A stretch of 64,000 bases of DNA from Psychrobacillus sp042944905 (GTDB lineage Bacteria; Bacillota; Bacilli; Bacillales_A; Planococcaceae). A program made the translations under genes and the position numbers. The notes under the pieces are model-generated. The model did no database searches. It was not told the DNA's origin and saw nothing but the letters and a program-made list of their open reading frames with translations. This document shows positions 1 through 8,888 of this stretch, piece by piece (the first letter of the stretch is position 1; each line of letters starts with the position of its first letter). The stretch is taken from positions 2,604,001 through 2,668,000 of the forward strand of contig NZ_CP168496.1 of NCBI RefSeq assembly GCF_042944905.1, given 5' to 3'.

Positions 1-1
1 T

Positions 2-598
2 AGTTCAGCGCTCAGTGTATCTTTACTCAATATTGGGATTTCGATTATGGCTGGTCTTGTTATTTTCCCTGCTGTATTTGCCCTTGGATTTTCTCCTGAT
101 TCGGGTCCTGGGTTAGTATTTATCATCTTACCAGCGGTATTTAAGCAAATCATATTTGGTCAATTTTTCTTGATTTTATTTTTTATTTTGTTACTATTTG
201 CAACACTCACTTCATCTATCAGCATGTTAGAAATTGTTGTATCTATTGGGATCAGATCAAAATATGATCTTAGAAAACGTGCTGCATGGGTATATGGATT
301 CTTTATCTTTATAGTGGGTATTCCAAGTGCTTTATCTTTTGGTGTACTTTCTAATATACACATTTTAGGCATGTCCATTTTTGATTTTGCAGACTTCATC
401 ACCAGCAGCTTTGGGTTACCACTTGGCGCATTGTTTATCTCCTTATTTGCTGGATATGTACTATCAAAATCGGAACTTTCTAAAGAGTTAGAGCTAAATA
501 CGTTTCTTTTACATGCATGGTATATCATCGTTCGTTATGCTGCGCCAATCGCAATTATTATCGTGTTTGTCCAAGGAATTATTAAAGTCTTTTTCTAA
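2..598 (+). CDS. Sodium-dependent neurotransmitter-type symporter (SNF/NSS family), C-terminal part
   Basis: This is a secondary transporter of the NSS/SNF family that would couple import of an amino acid or related amine to sodium. Only the last 198 residues are visible; the frame is open to the left edge, so the ATG at 47 is not the true start. Visible pieces are the end of a helix (LVIFPAVFALGF), a loop GPGLVF, a helix ending in the sequence TSSISMLE, and three more hydrophobic helices near the C-terminus. TSSIS corresponds to the second sodium-binding site of LeuT-type transporters. The substrate cannot be told from this part. No clear terminator follows; an XRE regulator gene starts about 100 bases downstream. 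Confidence 0.85.
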   Translation, partial: SSALSVSLLNIGISIMAGLVIFPAVFALGFSPDSGPGLVFIILPAVFKQIIFGQFFLILFFILLLFATLTSSISMLEIVVSIGIRSKYDLRKRAAWVYGFFIFIVGIPSALSFGVLSNIHILGMSIFDFADFITSSFGLPLGALFISLFAGYVLSKSELSKELELNTFLLHAWYIIVRYAAPIAIIIVFVQGIIKVFF

Positions 599-643
599 AA
601 ATTGCTACTCTTTTCTTCCATAAATGATGTTCTAAAAAGTTTG

Positions 644-652
644 TGCTATAAT
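644..652 (+). promoter_or_regulatory. Extended -10 promoter for the XRE gene
   Basis: TGCTATAAT is a perfect extended -10 (TG-N-TATAAT), 43 bases before the chosen start of the XRE gene. No good -35 is seen, which extended -10 promoters tolerate. This is a sequence match only. Confidence 0.5.
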
Positions 653-694
653 ATATTAATACATTAAGACTTCTTTGAAAGGATGGATGTAATA

Positions 695-907
695 ATGAAA
701 AAAGAATTACACGAACAACTACGTCAATTAAGAGAAGAACGCAATATTTCTTTAGAAACACTTGCATTAAAAACGAGAATTGGTACTGGAAAGCTTGAGG
801 CTTACGAAGCTGGCAACGAAACCCCTTCCGTACAAACTCTACTTAAATTGTCCAATGCATTAGAGGTACCAGCTTCTAATCTATTAGACGGCCTACAAAA
901 CGCATAA
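695..907 (+). CDS. Small XRE-family HTH transcriptional regulator
   Basis: A 70-residue protein made almost only of an HTH_3/cro-type domain, roughly residues 5-58: a first helix with LRQLREERN, LALKTRIG as the turn and recognition region, then KLEAYEAGNETPSVQTLLKLSNAL. It should bind DNA, probably as a dimer; there is no sensor domain and the target is unknown. I chose the ATG at 695 because GAAAGGATG sits at proper spacing before it; the ATG at 683 overlaps that ribosome site. It is a single-gene unit ending in a strong terminator shared with the convergent yugE-like gene. Confidence 0.85.
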   Translation: MKKELHEQLRQLREERNISLETLALKTRIGTGKLEAYEAGNETPSVQTLLKLSNALEVPASNLLDGLQNA

Positions 908-945
908 AAGCTTTCGGTTTTTACACCGAAAGCTTTTTCTTTTTA
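907..945. terminator. Rho-independent terminator between XRE gene and yugE
   Basis: An 11-bp perfect stem (AAAGCTTTCGG / CCGAAAGCTTT, 907-917 with 926-936) is followed by a T-rich tract on the plus strand. The other strand also ends in Ts, so it probably serves both convergent genes. Confidence 0.9.
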
Positions 946-1203
946 GATGATGCATTTCATCTCATATTTCAAAGCGATTAACTTGTAGGAAACCTCCACA
1001 CACTTTTCGAGTGGAATCCACTGTTCAAATGAATGTTCATAAATAGTTTGAATTCGTTTGGCTAGGTCAGAAGGATGATCAATCATGTGTAAATCTGCAA
1101 CTACATCTGCAGCTTCTGCATCATATCTATCGATACCTATTTCAAATGGGTCCCATTCCTGTAATGTCCAAACTGCTTTTCGATTCATTTCAATTGAGTC
1201 CAT
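943..1203 (-). CDS. yugE: YugE-like DUF1871 family protein
   Basis: An 86-residue acidic protein that I recognise as the DUF1871 family typified by B. subtilis YugE. Its function is unknown. It has no signal peptide or membrane segment; the N-terminal half contains WDPFEIGIDRYDAEAADV and a C-terminal helix. AAGGTG precedes the ATG. It is divergent from patB, as I recall for the same pair in B. subtilis, which supports the assignment. The short intergenic space must hold promoters for both. Confidence 0.75.
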   Translation of the reverse strand: MDSIEMNRKAVWTLQEWDPFEIGIDRYDAEAADVVADLHMIDHPSDLAKRIQTIYEHSFEQWIPLEKCVEVSYKLIALKYEMKCII

Positions 1204-1214
1204 AATTTTTCACC

Positions 1215-1243
1215 TTACTGTTTTTATTCGTTAGGGTTATAAT
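1215..1243 (+). promoter_or_regulatory. Candidate SigA promoter for patB
   Basis: TATAAT at 1238-1243 lies 17 bases after a weak -35, TTACTG, at 1215-1220. It lies in the divergent yugE/patB spacer, 35 bases before the TTG start. The -10 is perfect and the -35 poor. Confidence 0.45.
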
Positions 1244-1278
1244 AACATAATAATCTTAAATTGAAAGAGGTAATTAAT

Positions 1279-2448
1279 TTGGCTGATTTTACAACTGTTT
1301 TCCAAAGACGTAATACCCATTCGGTAAAATGGGATTTGGTGGAGGAAATTTATTCGATCCCAGATGCATCCGAAGTACTTCCGATGTGGATTGCAGACAT
1401 GGATTTTGCAATACCTTCTCCTATTATCGAAGCATTGCACCAACGTTTAGAGCACCCTGTTTTCGGTTATTCATTGGCACCGGAAGAAACAAAATCAGCC
1501 CTGACCAACTGGTTGCAAAAAAAGCATCAATTGAAAATAGAAAATAAATGGATTTTGTTTCAGCAAGGAGTAATTCCTTCCATAGCAGCTGTTGTTGAAG
1601 CTTTTACAGAAGTAGGAGACAAAATCCTTATACATACACCCGTGTATCCCCCTTTTACAAATGTCCCTGAAAAACTTGGTCGAGTTGTAGAAACTTGCCG
1701 TCTTGTCGAAAAAGATGGCTCATTAGAAATCGATTTTGATGCATTTGAAGCAAAATTAAAATCAGGTGTAAAAGCATTTATTCTTTGCAGCCCGCATAAC
1801 CCAGGTGGAAAAGTGTGGAGTAAGGAAGATTTAAAGAAAATAGCAACATTATGTCAAAATAATAATGTTTTAGTTTTATCGGATGAAATCCATTCCGATT
1901 TAGTTTTTAAACCTAACAAGCACATCCCTATGTTATCCGTAGCGGAAGATCCTACTAATATTATTACTTTTTTTGCTCCTACCAAAACGTTTAACTTAGC
2001 AGGTATTCAAGCAGCTACAATTATCGTTCCAGATGAACGGAAAAAGAAAGTACTAGAGGAGCAAGCTTTGGCGCGTGGACAAATGGAATTGAATATTTTC
2101 TCATTGACTGCTTTCCAAGCAGCTTATGAACATGGGGAAGCTTGGCTGGATGAACTTTTAGAAATTGTATCTTCCAATATGGATTATGTGGTGGATCAAT
2201 TAACTTCTAAAGTAGAAGGAGTTAAAGTTTTCAAACCTGATGGTACTTATTTATTGTGGATTGACTATCGTGACACTGGTTTATCTGAAAAAGACATGAT
2301 GGACCTACTTCTAACAAAGGGGAAGCTAGCATTAGAGCCTGGTACAAAATACGGGGAAGCGGGAAATGGCTTTTTACGTATGAATGTTGCATGTCCAAGA
2401 GTGACTCTAGAAGATGGAGTAGCACGATTTATAAAGGCTTTAACATAA
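1279..2448 (+). CDS. patB: PatB/MalY-type pyridoxal-phosphate aminotransferase or cystathionine beta-lyase
   Basis: A PLP enzyme of fold type I, 389 residues, closest in my memory to B. subtilis PatB, a C-S lyase that releases homocysteine, pyruvate and ammonia from cystathionine. Landmarks are HSVKWD near the N-terminus, LPMWIADMDF, PHNPGG (cofactor binding), SDEIHSDL, the PLP lysine K236 in TKTFNLAG, and EPGTKYGEAGNGFLRMN with the carboxylate-binding arginine near the C-terminus. Length matches the family. The start is TTG at 1279, placed correctly after GAAAGAGG; the TTG at 1261 overlaps that site. R1 repeat copy A begins within a few bases of the stop and supplies the only terminator-like hairpin. 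Confidence 0.9.
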   Translation: MADFTTVFQRRNTHSVKWDLVEEIYSIPDASEVLPMWIADMDFAIPSPIIEALHQRLEHPVFGYSLAPEETKSALTNWLQKKHQLKIENKWILFQQGVIPSIAAVVEAFTEVGDKILIHTPVYPPFTNVPEKLGRVVETCRLVEKDGSLEIDFDAFEAKLKSGVKAFILCSPHNPGGKVWSKEDLKKIATLCQNNNVLVLSDEIHSDLVFKPNKHIPMLSVAEDPTNIITFFAPTKTFNLAGIQAATIIVPDERKKKVLEEQALARGQMELNIFSLTAFQAAYEHGEAWLDELLEIVSSNMDYVVDQLTSKVEGVKVFKPDGTYLLWIDYRDTGLSEKDMMDLLLTKGKLALEPGTKYGEAGNGFLRMNVACPRVTLEDGVARFIKALT

Positions 2449-2454
2449 GAGTAG

Positions 2455-3062
2455 CTCAAGCGGCATTTAAGTGCATCTGGTCTTCTCTATTTCTAGAGTG
2501 CTTTGGACGAAACATTGGTTACACTATTACCGTTTGAATTGTGTAGCTGGAAGTGACTGCGTCACTTCCAGCTACACTTTTTTCGGTAATCTTGTGGCAG
2601 ATGTTTGTAGGTCGCCCTCTTGAAATATACAGAGACAAGGTACATAAGATTTGGTTAATGAGAGATTAGATACTTTCCTATTCTTTTAAAAGCGGACGAA
2701 GATACAATTTCGTCCGCTCAGCACTTCTTTAGTAATGGATGCTAACTATTTTTTCAGGTTCAACCAACTCTAATCATCTGCCCACTGATTCATGTATACT
2801 GTGTACGGTAAAACTAAGAAACAATTCAGATCAATTCCTTGTAAGAGGCACAACTTAACCAGAGTCCAAGTCGTTGTGAAAACTGGTTTTCTATTATATC
2901 AATTTTATATACATTCCTATGAAAACAGCGACTTTACTCATATTCAAAAATTAATAGGATATCCATTTTTAATCAAAATAATACCGGTTGAAAGTTGAAA
3001 TTAGCTTTTTTCATTGTAGATGGTGGCTTTCGTGAAACCTGAGCCATGGTAGTTTCTTATTC
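2455..3062 (+). repeat. R1 repeat copy A, with R3 tail (R2 interior missing)
   Basis: Non-coding. The R1 core (about 2455-2816) begins just after the patB stop. It holds a 17-bp perfect hairpin, GTGTAGCTGGAAGTGAC / GTCACTTCCAGCTACAC with loop TGC (2551-2587 region), followed by six Ts. Further on is a second hairpin, AGCGGACGAA / TTCGTCCGCT (about 2690-2718), then the conserved sequence TGTATACTGTGTACGGTAAAA. The R3 module (about 2918-3056) matches 19572-19716. Compared with copy C, the R2 module between them is almost wholly gone. No gene is supported here; the 68-residue ORF in this stretch is repeat sequence. Confidence 0.85.
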
Positions 3063-3067
3063 TTTAA

Positions 3068-3106
3068 TAAAAGGATTCAACTCAGCTTTGAGTTGAATCC
3101 TTTTCC
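3068..3106. terminator. Bidirectional terminator overlapping the end of a small gene
   Basis: AAGGATTCAACTC pairs with GAGTTGAATCCTT and is flanked by A- and T-rich runs on both sides. The last codons of the minus-strand small membrane protein form one arm of the stem. Confidence 0.85.
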
Positions 3107-3309
3107 ATCTGTTCTTTTCTCGCTTGCATTACTTTTGCTTCTATTTCTCTAGCTTTCTCTGCGTCCCTATTAGATTTTTTCATTAACCATCTAAATAATA
3201 GGATGCAAATTGCGATAAGTACAAGCAATTCAATCACTACAGGAATATATTCTGTTTTATCTTCTGGAAAGTACAGATATAAAAAACCTAGCTGTAAAAA
3301 ATGGAACAT
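3082..3309 (-). CDS. Small single-pass membrane protein, unknown function
   Basis: 75 residues that I do not recognise. One clear transmembrane helix (about residues 22-40, rich in V, L and I) is followed by a charged tail (KKSNRDAEKAREIEAKVMQARKEQ) that is likely helical and cytoplasmic. The topology suggests a small anchor or accessory protein. GGGAAG lies before the ATG, and the gene starts 16 bases after the cyclophilin fragment, so the two were probably one transcript before the IS insertion upstream. Confidence 0.6.
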   Translation of the reverse strand: MFHFLQLGFLYLYFPEDKTEYIPVVIELLVLIAICILLFRWLMKKSNRDAEKAREIEAKVMQARKEQMEKDSTQS

Positions 3310-4080
3310 CTCGACACTTCCCTACTTATTTTTGCACGATTTCGATTGAATCAATGGTAATATCTTCTAGTGGCTTGTCATGTGCGTCTTTTTCTGCTGC
3401 TGCGATTTGGTCGACAACATCCATTCCATCAATAACTTGTCCGAATACAGTGTGCTTCTGATCCAAATGTGGAGTTCCACCCATTTGTACATATGCTTCT
3501 GCGATTTCGTCCGGCCACCCTTTTGATTTCAATTGTTCTACAGTTGCAGGTGCCTCCGATGCTTGGACAATAAAAAATTGACTTCCGTTTGTATTAGGTC
3601 CAGCATTGGCCATAGAAAGAGCTCCTCTTAAATTAAAAAGGTTCTTAGAAAATTCATCTTCAAATTCATTGCCGTAAATACTTTCTCCACCCATACCAGT
3701 TCCTGTTGGGTCTCCACCTTGAATCATGAAATCCTCAATTACACGATGAAAAATAAGTCCATTGTAGTAACCATTTTCTGCATGTGTTAAAAAGTTTTCG
3801 ACTGTTTTAGGTGCAAGTTCAGGAAATAATTTAATTTTTATTGCTCCCTTTGATGTGTTCATAATAACCAAAGCTTCATTGGAAGCAACTTCTGTTGAAA
3901 GTTGTGGATACATTGTTTTCTCTCCTTCTTGTGCGGTTGTTTTGTCTTCTTTCTTTTCTACACTTGTTTCTGTTTCACTCTCTGCTGCCGGACACTAGCG
4001 TTGCATAGTTTCAAAAATCAGTAAAAAATAGAATAAATTTAAAATAAATTTTTGAAATAATACTTGAATAAACACAAAAA

Positions 4081-4142
4081 AACTCCTAATGTAGGTAAGG
4101 AAACGACAACTAAATCAGTTCCCTACACAATCAAAAGGAGTT
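4081..4142 (+). promoter_or_regulatory. Leader hairpin that covers the transposase ribosome-binding site
   Basis: AACTCCT (4081-4087) pairs with AGGAGTT (4136-4142), which contains the Shine-Dalgarno of the transposase. TGTAGG (4090-4095) pairs with CCTACA (4122-4127) inside it. A transcript entering from outside the element would carry the whole hairpin and hide the ribosome site. One starting within the hairpin would not. This is a known protective strategy of insertion sequences; its use here is inferred. Confidence 0.65.
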
Positions 4143-4147
4143 CAACC

Positions 4148-5407
4148 ATGAAAAGTGTACACAAAGATTTAGTCTTTCGTCAATATTTATCTAATTTACC
4201 TACCAATGTTTTAGCTTGTCCACTTATGAACTATGATGCAAAGAAACTCACGGACTTTTCTTTGGTAAAAATATTTATTCTGGCAAACCTCTGTAAGTGG
4301 GATAGTCAAAGGAAAATTGAAACCGGTCTTTATTCAAAACCCAAGTTTTTAGAAGAACTCGGAGTAGAATCGATCAGTCACTCGACAATTGGGAGACGAT
4401 TAGCGAATCTGAATACGGTCCATTTAGCAGACCTTCTAGGACGTTTGGCTGCACATTATTGGCGGTTAAAAAGGGATGCTAAAGGGTTGAATGCCAATGT
4501 AGGCCTCCTTCGAATCATTGATGGTACCTATATCAAGCTGCCAAATAACGCTGCGAATTGGACCGCAATTTCTAAAGATTCCTGCGGAATAAAATTACAT
4601 GTCCGTATAGCCGTCGCTTCGTCCGACAGTGTTTTTCCAGAAAAGATGATTCCATCCACTGGAAATGTGGCGGATTCTGATGCGGTAAATCACATCATCG
4701 ATGCGGATGGTGCATTATATGTAATGGATCGAGGATATGCCCACAAAACAAAAATGGGTGGTTGGCTACAAAGAAATATCCATTTTCTTGTTCGAGTAAG
4801 AAAGACTTTTCGAATGGAAACATTACGATCCTATACGCCTACAAATCCGAGCGTTAGGAAAAATGAAAAGGTATCCATACTAACCCGTGAGGAGCCTCTC
4901 CGCTATATCGAATTTATAGACGATAAAGGAACTGTATTTCATTTGATTACAAATCGTCTCGATTTGTCCGAGGACGAGATTTTAGAAGCCTATAAAAATC
5001 GTTGGTATGTGGAGCTTTTCTTCAAGTGGCTCAAACAGCACGTCAAGGTAAACCATTTGTTCAGCGAATCTCCTATTGGTATCTGGAACCAAATGTTTAT
5101 CGCCTTAATAACGGTTGCGTTAACGGAAATTATGCGGCTTACCTACCAACCAACGAAAACGCTTTGGACATTTTTTAGTACGATACAGGAGTTCAAACTG
5201 AACAAAATGAAGGAACTTTTACAGCACTTCAATCGGAAACTTAGAAAGAGCAAAGGGCGTCAGAAAGTCCCGATACCAAAACCTAAAACAATCCAATACG
5301 GAGAAGATTTTGCCATTGTCAGTCCAATCACAAGAGAACATTTTGTCAAAAAAGAAAAGAAGAAAAAAGCATTAGAAAAAAAGAAACAGCAAGATCGAAC
5401 TAAATAG
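4148..5407 (+). CDS. IS4-family DDE transposase
   Basis: 419 residues. The catalytic triad can be placed: D125 in IIDGTYIKLP, D194 in VMDRGYA and E289 in the YREK motif (Y-KN-R-WYV-E-LFFKWL-K) that defines the IS4 family. The C-terminus is strongly basic. I use the ATG at 4148 because AAAAGGAG lies just before it; an upstream TTG at 4064 has no ribosome site. It cuts and rejoins the ends of its own element. The ORF is undamaged, so the element is probably active. Confidence 0.92.
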   Translation: MKSVHKDLVFRQYLSNLPTNVLACPLMNYDAKKLTDFSLVKIFILANLCKWDSQRKIETGLYSKPKFLEELGVESISHSTIGRRLANLNTVHLADLLGRLAAHYWRLKRDAKGLNANVGLLRIIDGTYIKLPNNAANWTAISKDSCGIKLHVRIAVASSDSVFPEKMIPSTGNVADSDAVNHIIDADGALYVMDRGYAHKTKMGGWLQRNIHFLVRVRKTFRMETLRSYTPTNPSVRKNEKVSILTREEPLRYIEFIDDKGTVFHLITNRLDLSEDEILEAYKNRWYVELFFKWLKQHVKVNHLFSESPIGIWNQMFIALITVALTEIMRLTYQPTKTLWTFFSTIQEFKLNKMKELLQHFNRKLRKSKGRQKVPIPKPKTIQYGEDFAIVSPITREHFVKKEKKKKALEKKKQQDRTK

Positions 5408-5763
5408 TAAAAAAAAGGGAACTGATTTACTCTTGGAAACCTGTTCTCTTTTTTATTTTTTTGTATCCGAAATTGCTGTAAATATATTGATTATATAAAT
5501 ATATTTGTAACTCTTGCAACGCTAGTGGCTGCCGGAGCATCTTTTTGCGTTTCAGTAGCTTTTTTTCCACATGCGCTTAAGCTCAATACAGCAATTATTA
5601 ATAATACAAAAATGATTTTCTTCATGAATCATTCACCCCAAATTAGTTTAACATATTGAAAATTGTTTTTCAGTGACAAAGTATCTAACTTTCTTAGCTT
5701 CACGAAATGTCCTATAATAAGGTGAACTAGAGAGTACGCATCAAATAGAAAGAAGGGATTTCG

Positions 5764-7005
5764 ATGAGCGTACAGAAAAGAAATTTTACGATTATGTTTT
5801 TTTCCAACTTTTTAGTATCTGGAACAATGACGATGATTATGCCGTTTTTATCTTTATACATTAAAACAATGGGTGACTTTTCGGATGCATATACCCAAAA
5901 ATGGGCCGGATTAATATTTGGGGCTACTTTTGTTTCCGCATTCATTATGTCTCCTATATGGGGAAGAGTAGCGGATAAATATGGGTACAAGCCTATTCTC
6001 ATTATTAATGGTTTCGGTATTGCTATAAGCGTACTTTTAATGGGATTTGTTCATTCTGTGGAAGCTTTTTTTGTGCTTCGCTTATTTATGGGTATCGTTA
6101 CTGGATTTATCCCTACTTCACTCGCATTTATTAGTTCACAAACTCCTAAGAATATTGCGGGAAAAACAATGGGAACTCTCCAAATGGGCAGTGTCTCTGG
6201 AACTTTATTTGGTCCAGTAATTGGTGGTTTCTTAGCAGATACGTTTGGATTTCAATATACGTTTATCATTACATCAAGTGCTGTAACAGCAGCAGCAATA
6301 CTTGTTATTTTCGGTGTGCAAGAATTGAGAAGAGAGAAGAAAAAAGGGGATCACGAATACTCACGAAGAACGGTTATTTCGGGTATTTTTCATCACCGTT
6401 TAATATTAAATGTGTTAATGATCACTACCCTTATACAAATCGGTTTATTTAGTATTCAACCACTATTATCTTTGTACGTTTCTCATTTAACAAATTCCAA
6501 TGAAGTCGCTTTCCTCGCGGGAATAACTTTTAGCGCAACAGGAGTAGGAAGCTTATTATTTGCAAGAGTTTGGGGAAAACTAGGCGATTCAATTGGATAC
6601 GAAAAAGTGTTATCTGCACTTCTTGTAATTGCTTTCGTTTTCATTGTTCCAATGGCTTTTGTAACTGATTTATGGCAACTAATTGGTCTCCGACTTCTAT
6701 TTGGTATTGCTTCGGGTGGACTAATTCCTATTACAACTGCACTTATTAGAAGAGAAGCACCTATCGAAGTACAAGGTGAATTAATGGGCTATAATACAAG
6801 TTTTCGGTTTTTAGGAAATATTATTGGACCTATGTTTGGTGGATTCATCAGTGGATATATCGGAATTTCTTCCGTTTTCTATGTAACTGGCGCTTTATTT
6901 CTAATTGCATTTTTTATCATTTATTTTGCAAGAAAAAAACCCATCCAAGATTTTGAAGAGGTATTATTAGAAGAAGAACTGCACGAAAAAACAACTAGTT
7001 CATAA
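5764..7005 (+). CDS. yuxJ: MFS transporter, YuxJ-like multidrug-efflux type
   Basis: 413 residues with about twelve transmembrane helices in two halves, joined by a basic loop near residues 185-205 (RREKKKGDHEYSRR). The first-half loop carries the MFS motif GRVADKYGYKP and the second half an equivalent GKLGDSIGYEK. LGNIIGPMFGGFISG and GPVIGGFLADTFG fit drug:proton antiporters of the TetA/Bmr type. The substrate is unknown. Its place directly before pbpD matches what I recall for B. subtilis yuxJ. A TATAAT at 5713-5718 may be its -10. The gap to pbpD is 18 bases, so the two are probably cotranscribed. Confidence 0.8.
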   Translation: MSVQKRNFTIMFFSNFLVSGTMTMIMPFLSLYIKTMGDFSDAYTQKWAGLIFGATFVSAFIMSPIWGRVADKYGYKPILIINGFGIAISVLLMGFVHSVEAFFVLRLFMGIVTGFIPTSLAFISSQTPKNIAGKTMGTLQMGSVSGTLFGPVIGGFLADTFGFQYTFIITSSAVTAAAILVIFGVQELRREKKKGDHEYSRRTVISGIFHHRLILNVLMITTLIQIGLFSIQPLLSLYVSHLTNSNEVAFLAGITFSATGVGSLLFARVWGKLGDSIGYEKVLSALLVIAFVFIVPMAFVTDLWQLIGLRLLFGIASGGLIPITTALIRREAPIEVQGELMGYNTSFRFLGNIIGPMFGGFISGYIGISSVFYVTGALFLIAFFIIYFARKKPIQDFEEVLLEEELHEKTTSS

Positions 7006-7023
7006 GGAATTGGAGTCAAAAAA

Positions 7024-8883
7024 ATGCGCCAAGTAATAGGGTTTTTACTCGTCATTATATGCTTACCGATGATATGGATATTGTACTCCTTCATCCATTC
7101 TGAATTGTTGTCGGCATCTTCCTTTCAAGATGATTTAGCTCAGTCCATTCAACTCTCTAGTCCTACTTTATCTTCTCCTGTTATTTTATTAGATGAACAT
7201 GACCATATTTTTTCGGAGGATTATGTGGAATGGAGAGATCCACTTCCACTTCAGTCCATCCCTTTGTTTGTACAAGAGTTGTTCATTCAAAGTGAGGATG
7301 TTGAATTTTACAACCATGTTGGATTTAATTTTAGTGCGATTTTTCGCGCCTTATTTGCCAATGCTACCGCCAACGCAAAAGATCAAGGAGCGAGTACGAT
7401 TACCCAACAATTAGTAAGGCTTCGATATTTATCAACCGAAAAGACATATGAAAGAAAAGTAATCGAACTTGTCTATGCTTATGAAATGGAAAAGCAATCT
7501 ACGAAAGAAGAAATATTAACAAATTATTTAAATGAAATATATTTTAGTAACCAAGTTTACGGAATTGGTGCAGCTGCAACATATTATTTTGACAAACCAT
7601 TAAACAAGTTATCTGAAGCAGAGCTTGCCTTTGTAAGTGCAATTCCAAACAACCCAACAATTTATAATCCTTTAGAACATTTTGAAGCTACAAAAAAACG
7701 GCAAGAATTGCTCATAGATGTATTAGTGAAGAATGAAAAAATACCTAAAAAGCATGGAGAAGCATTAAAAGCCGAGCCCATTGTTCTACATACAAAATCA
7801 AAAAAACAATTGTACCCGGCTTATAGCACGTATGTATTAGAAGAATTAAAAAATCTTATCTCCAATAATGAAGGCTACACTGAAAAAATGAGCACAGCCC
7901 AAAATGAGCAGCAAAAACTTATTTTTGAAAATGAACTGCAATCAAAAGTAAACGAAATTATTGCACAAGGTGTTACAATTCACACGGCTCTGAACCCAGT
8001 TAAACAACAAAACGATGAAAAGTATATAAACCAATTACTATCTAAAACACCTGACTTGCAAGCTGCATCGGTTGTCATTAACAATGATACGCGCGAAATT
8101 ATTAGCCTATTTGGTGGAAAAGATTATAAAAAGTTCGATTTCCATCGTGCATATCAAGCAGTTCGGCAACCAGGATCAGCACTTAAACCATTACTTGTGT
8201 ATGCACCCGTGTTCGAAACAACAACACTTACTCCAAACAATACGATTAATGGTGGGAAACTTTGTATAGGCAATTATTGTCCTAGAAACTATGGCGGAGC
8301 TGTATATGGATATGTAACAATTAAACAAGCATTCCGTTTAAGCCATAACACCCCTGCTGTTCGATTGTTAGAAACAGTAGGAATCGACAACGCTTTTGCT
8401 AAACTAAGTCAGTTTCGATTTGAACATATAACAAAAGAAGACCATTCTTATGCAGCTGCATTAGGTGGATTAACAAATGGCGTTACTGTATTAGAAATGG
8501 CGGACGGCTATACTAGTTTTATAAACGGCATGTATAAACCTGCTCATGCAATTCGCAAAGTAACCGATACAAGTGGGAAAGTTTTATATGAATGGAATGA
8601 AGAAAAAACAGAAGTTTGGTCTCCTAAAACGGTCCAAACAATGAGAGGATTACTTGCTGATGTTGTACAAAATGGGACAGGCAAAGGGATAACTATTTCC
8701 TCTCCTTATGTAGGTGCCAAAACTGGAACTACAAATGATTTTCATGATTACTGGATCGCTGGACTATCAGATTCTTATACATCTGCTGTATGGATAGGTT
8801 ATGATATGCCTACAAATATGAAGCGAATCGAATCGAAAAAAATTCACCATGCGATTTTCAATAAAATTATGACGTACGAATAA
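7024..8883 (+). CDS. pbpD: Class A penicillin-binding protein (glycosyltransferase/transpeptidase), PBP4 type
   Basis: A 619-residue bifunctional peptidoglycan synthase anchored by one N-terminal helix (residues 3-22). The glycosyltransferase domain shows E91 in SEDVEFYNHVG, GASTITQQLVR, RKVIELVYAYEME and ILTNYLNEIYF. The transpeptidase domain has the catalytic S385 (GSALK), S440-H-N, and K566-T-G-T. It polymerises lipid II and cross-links stem peptides outside the membrane. Length and C-terminus, without a long tail, fit B. subtilis PbpD, and the neighbours yuxJ and yufK agree. R1 copy B begins 5-6 bases after the stop. Confidence 0.93.
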   Translation: MRQVIGFLLVIICLPMIWILYSFIHSELLSASSFQDDLAQSIQLSSPTLSSPVILLDEHDHIFSEDYVEWRDPLPLQSIPLFVQELFIQSEDVEFYNHVGFNFSAIFRALFANATANAKDQGASTITQQLVRLRYLSTEKTYERKVIELVYAYEMEKQSTKEEILTNYLNEIYFSNQVYGIGAAATYYFDKPLNKLSEAELAFVSAIPNNPTIYNPLEHFEATKKRQELLIDVLVKNEKIPKKHGEALKAEPIVLHTKSKKQLYPAYSTYVLEELKNLISNNEGYTEKMSTAQNEQQKLIFENELQSKVNEIIAQGVTIHTALNPVKQQNDEKYINQLLSKTPDLQAASVVINNDTREIISLFGGKDYKKFDFHRAYQAVRQPGSALKPLLVYAPVFETTTLTPNNTINGGKLCIGNYCPRNYGGAVYGYVTIKQAFRLSHNTPAVRLLETVGIDNAFAKLSQFRFEHITKEDHSYAAALGGLTNGVTVLEMADGYTSFINGMYKPAHAIRKVTDTSGKVLYEWNEEKTEVWSPKTVQTMRGLLADVVQNGTGKGITISSPYVGAKTGTTNDFHDYWIAGLSDSYTSAVWIGYDMPTNMKRIESKKIHHAIFNKIMTYE

Positions 8884-8888
8884 GAAAA

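Larger units (their letters stand above)
3993..5527 (+). mobile_element. Complete IS4-family insertion sequence
   Basis: A 1535-bp element with terminal inverted repeats beginning CACTAGCGTTGCA at the left and ending TGCAACGCTAGTG at the right. A 9-bp direct repeat GCTGCCGGA flanks it (3984-3992 and 5528-5536), a target-site duplication of the size expected for the family. It holds one transposase gene. Intact ends, duplication and ORF all point to a recent insertion into the cyclophilin lipoprotein gene, in the opposite orientation to that gene. Confidence 0.93.
3326..5625 (-). pseudogene. Lipoprotein peptidyl-prolyl cis-trans isomerase (cyclophilin), split by IS4-family element
   Basis: The gene reads from the ATG at 5625: MKKIIFVLLIIAVLSLSACG, a lipoprotein signal with lipobox LSAC. 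It continues as KKATETQKDAPA to the insertion site and resumes at 3992 as ESETETSVEKKEDK and a full cyclophilin domain. The domain has FHRVI (catalytic Arg), FMIQGGDPTGTG, SMANAGPNTNGSQFF and the final HTVFGQVIDGMDVV. Removing 3993-5527 and one copy of the 9-bp duplication restores one frame, so the insertion is the only lesion seen. The intact protein would be a surface-anchored prolyl isomerase that helps secreted proteins fold. The remaining 195-residue fragment (3326-3913) starts at an ATG with a good GAAGGAGAG site and could still give a cytosolic cyclophilin. Confidence 0.9.

Noticed and set aside
2792..2998. 68-residue ORF after patB
   Set aside because: It lies across the R1/R3 repeat, and the homologous copy C does not keep the frame.
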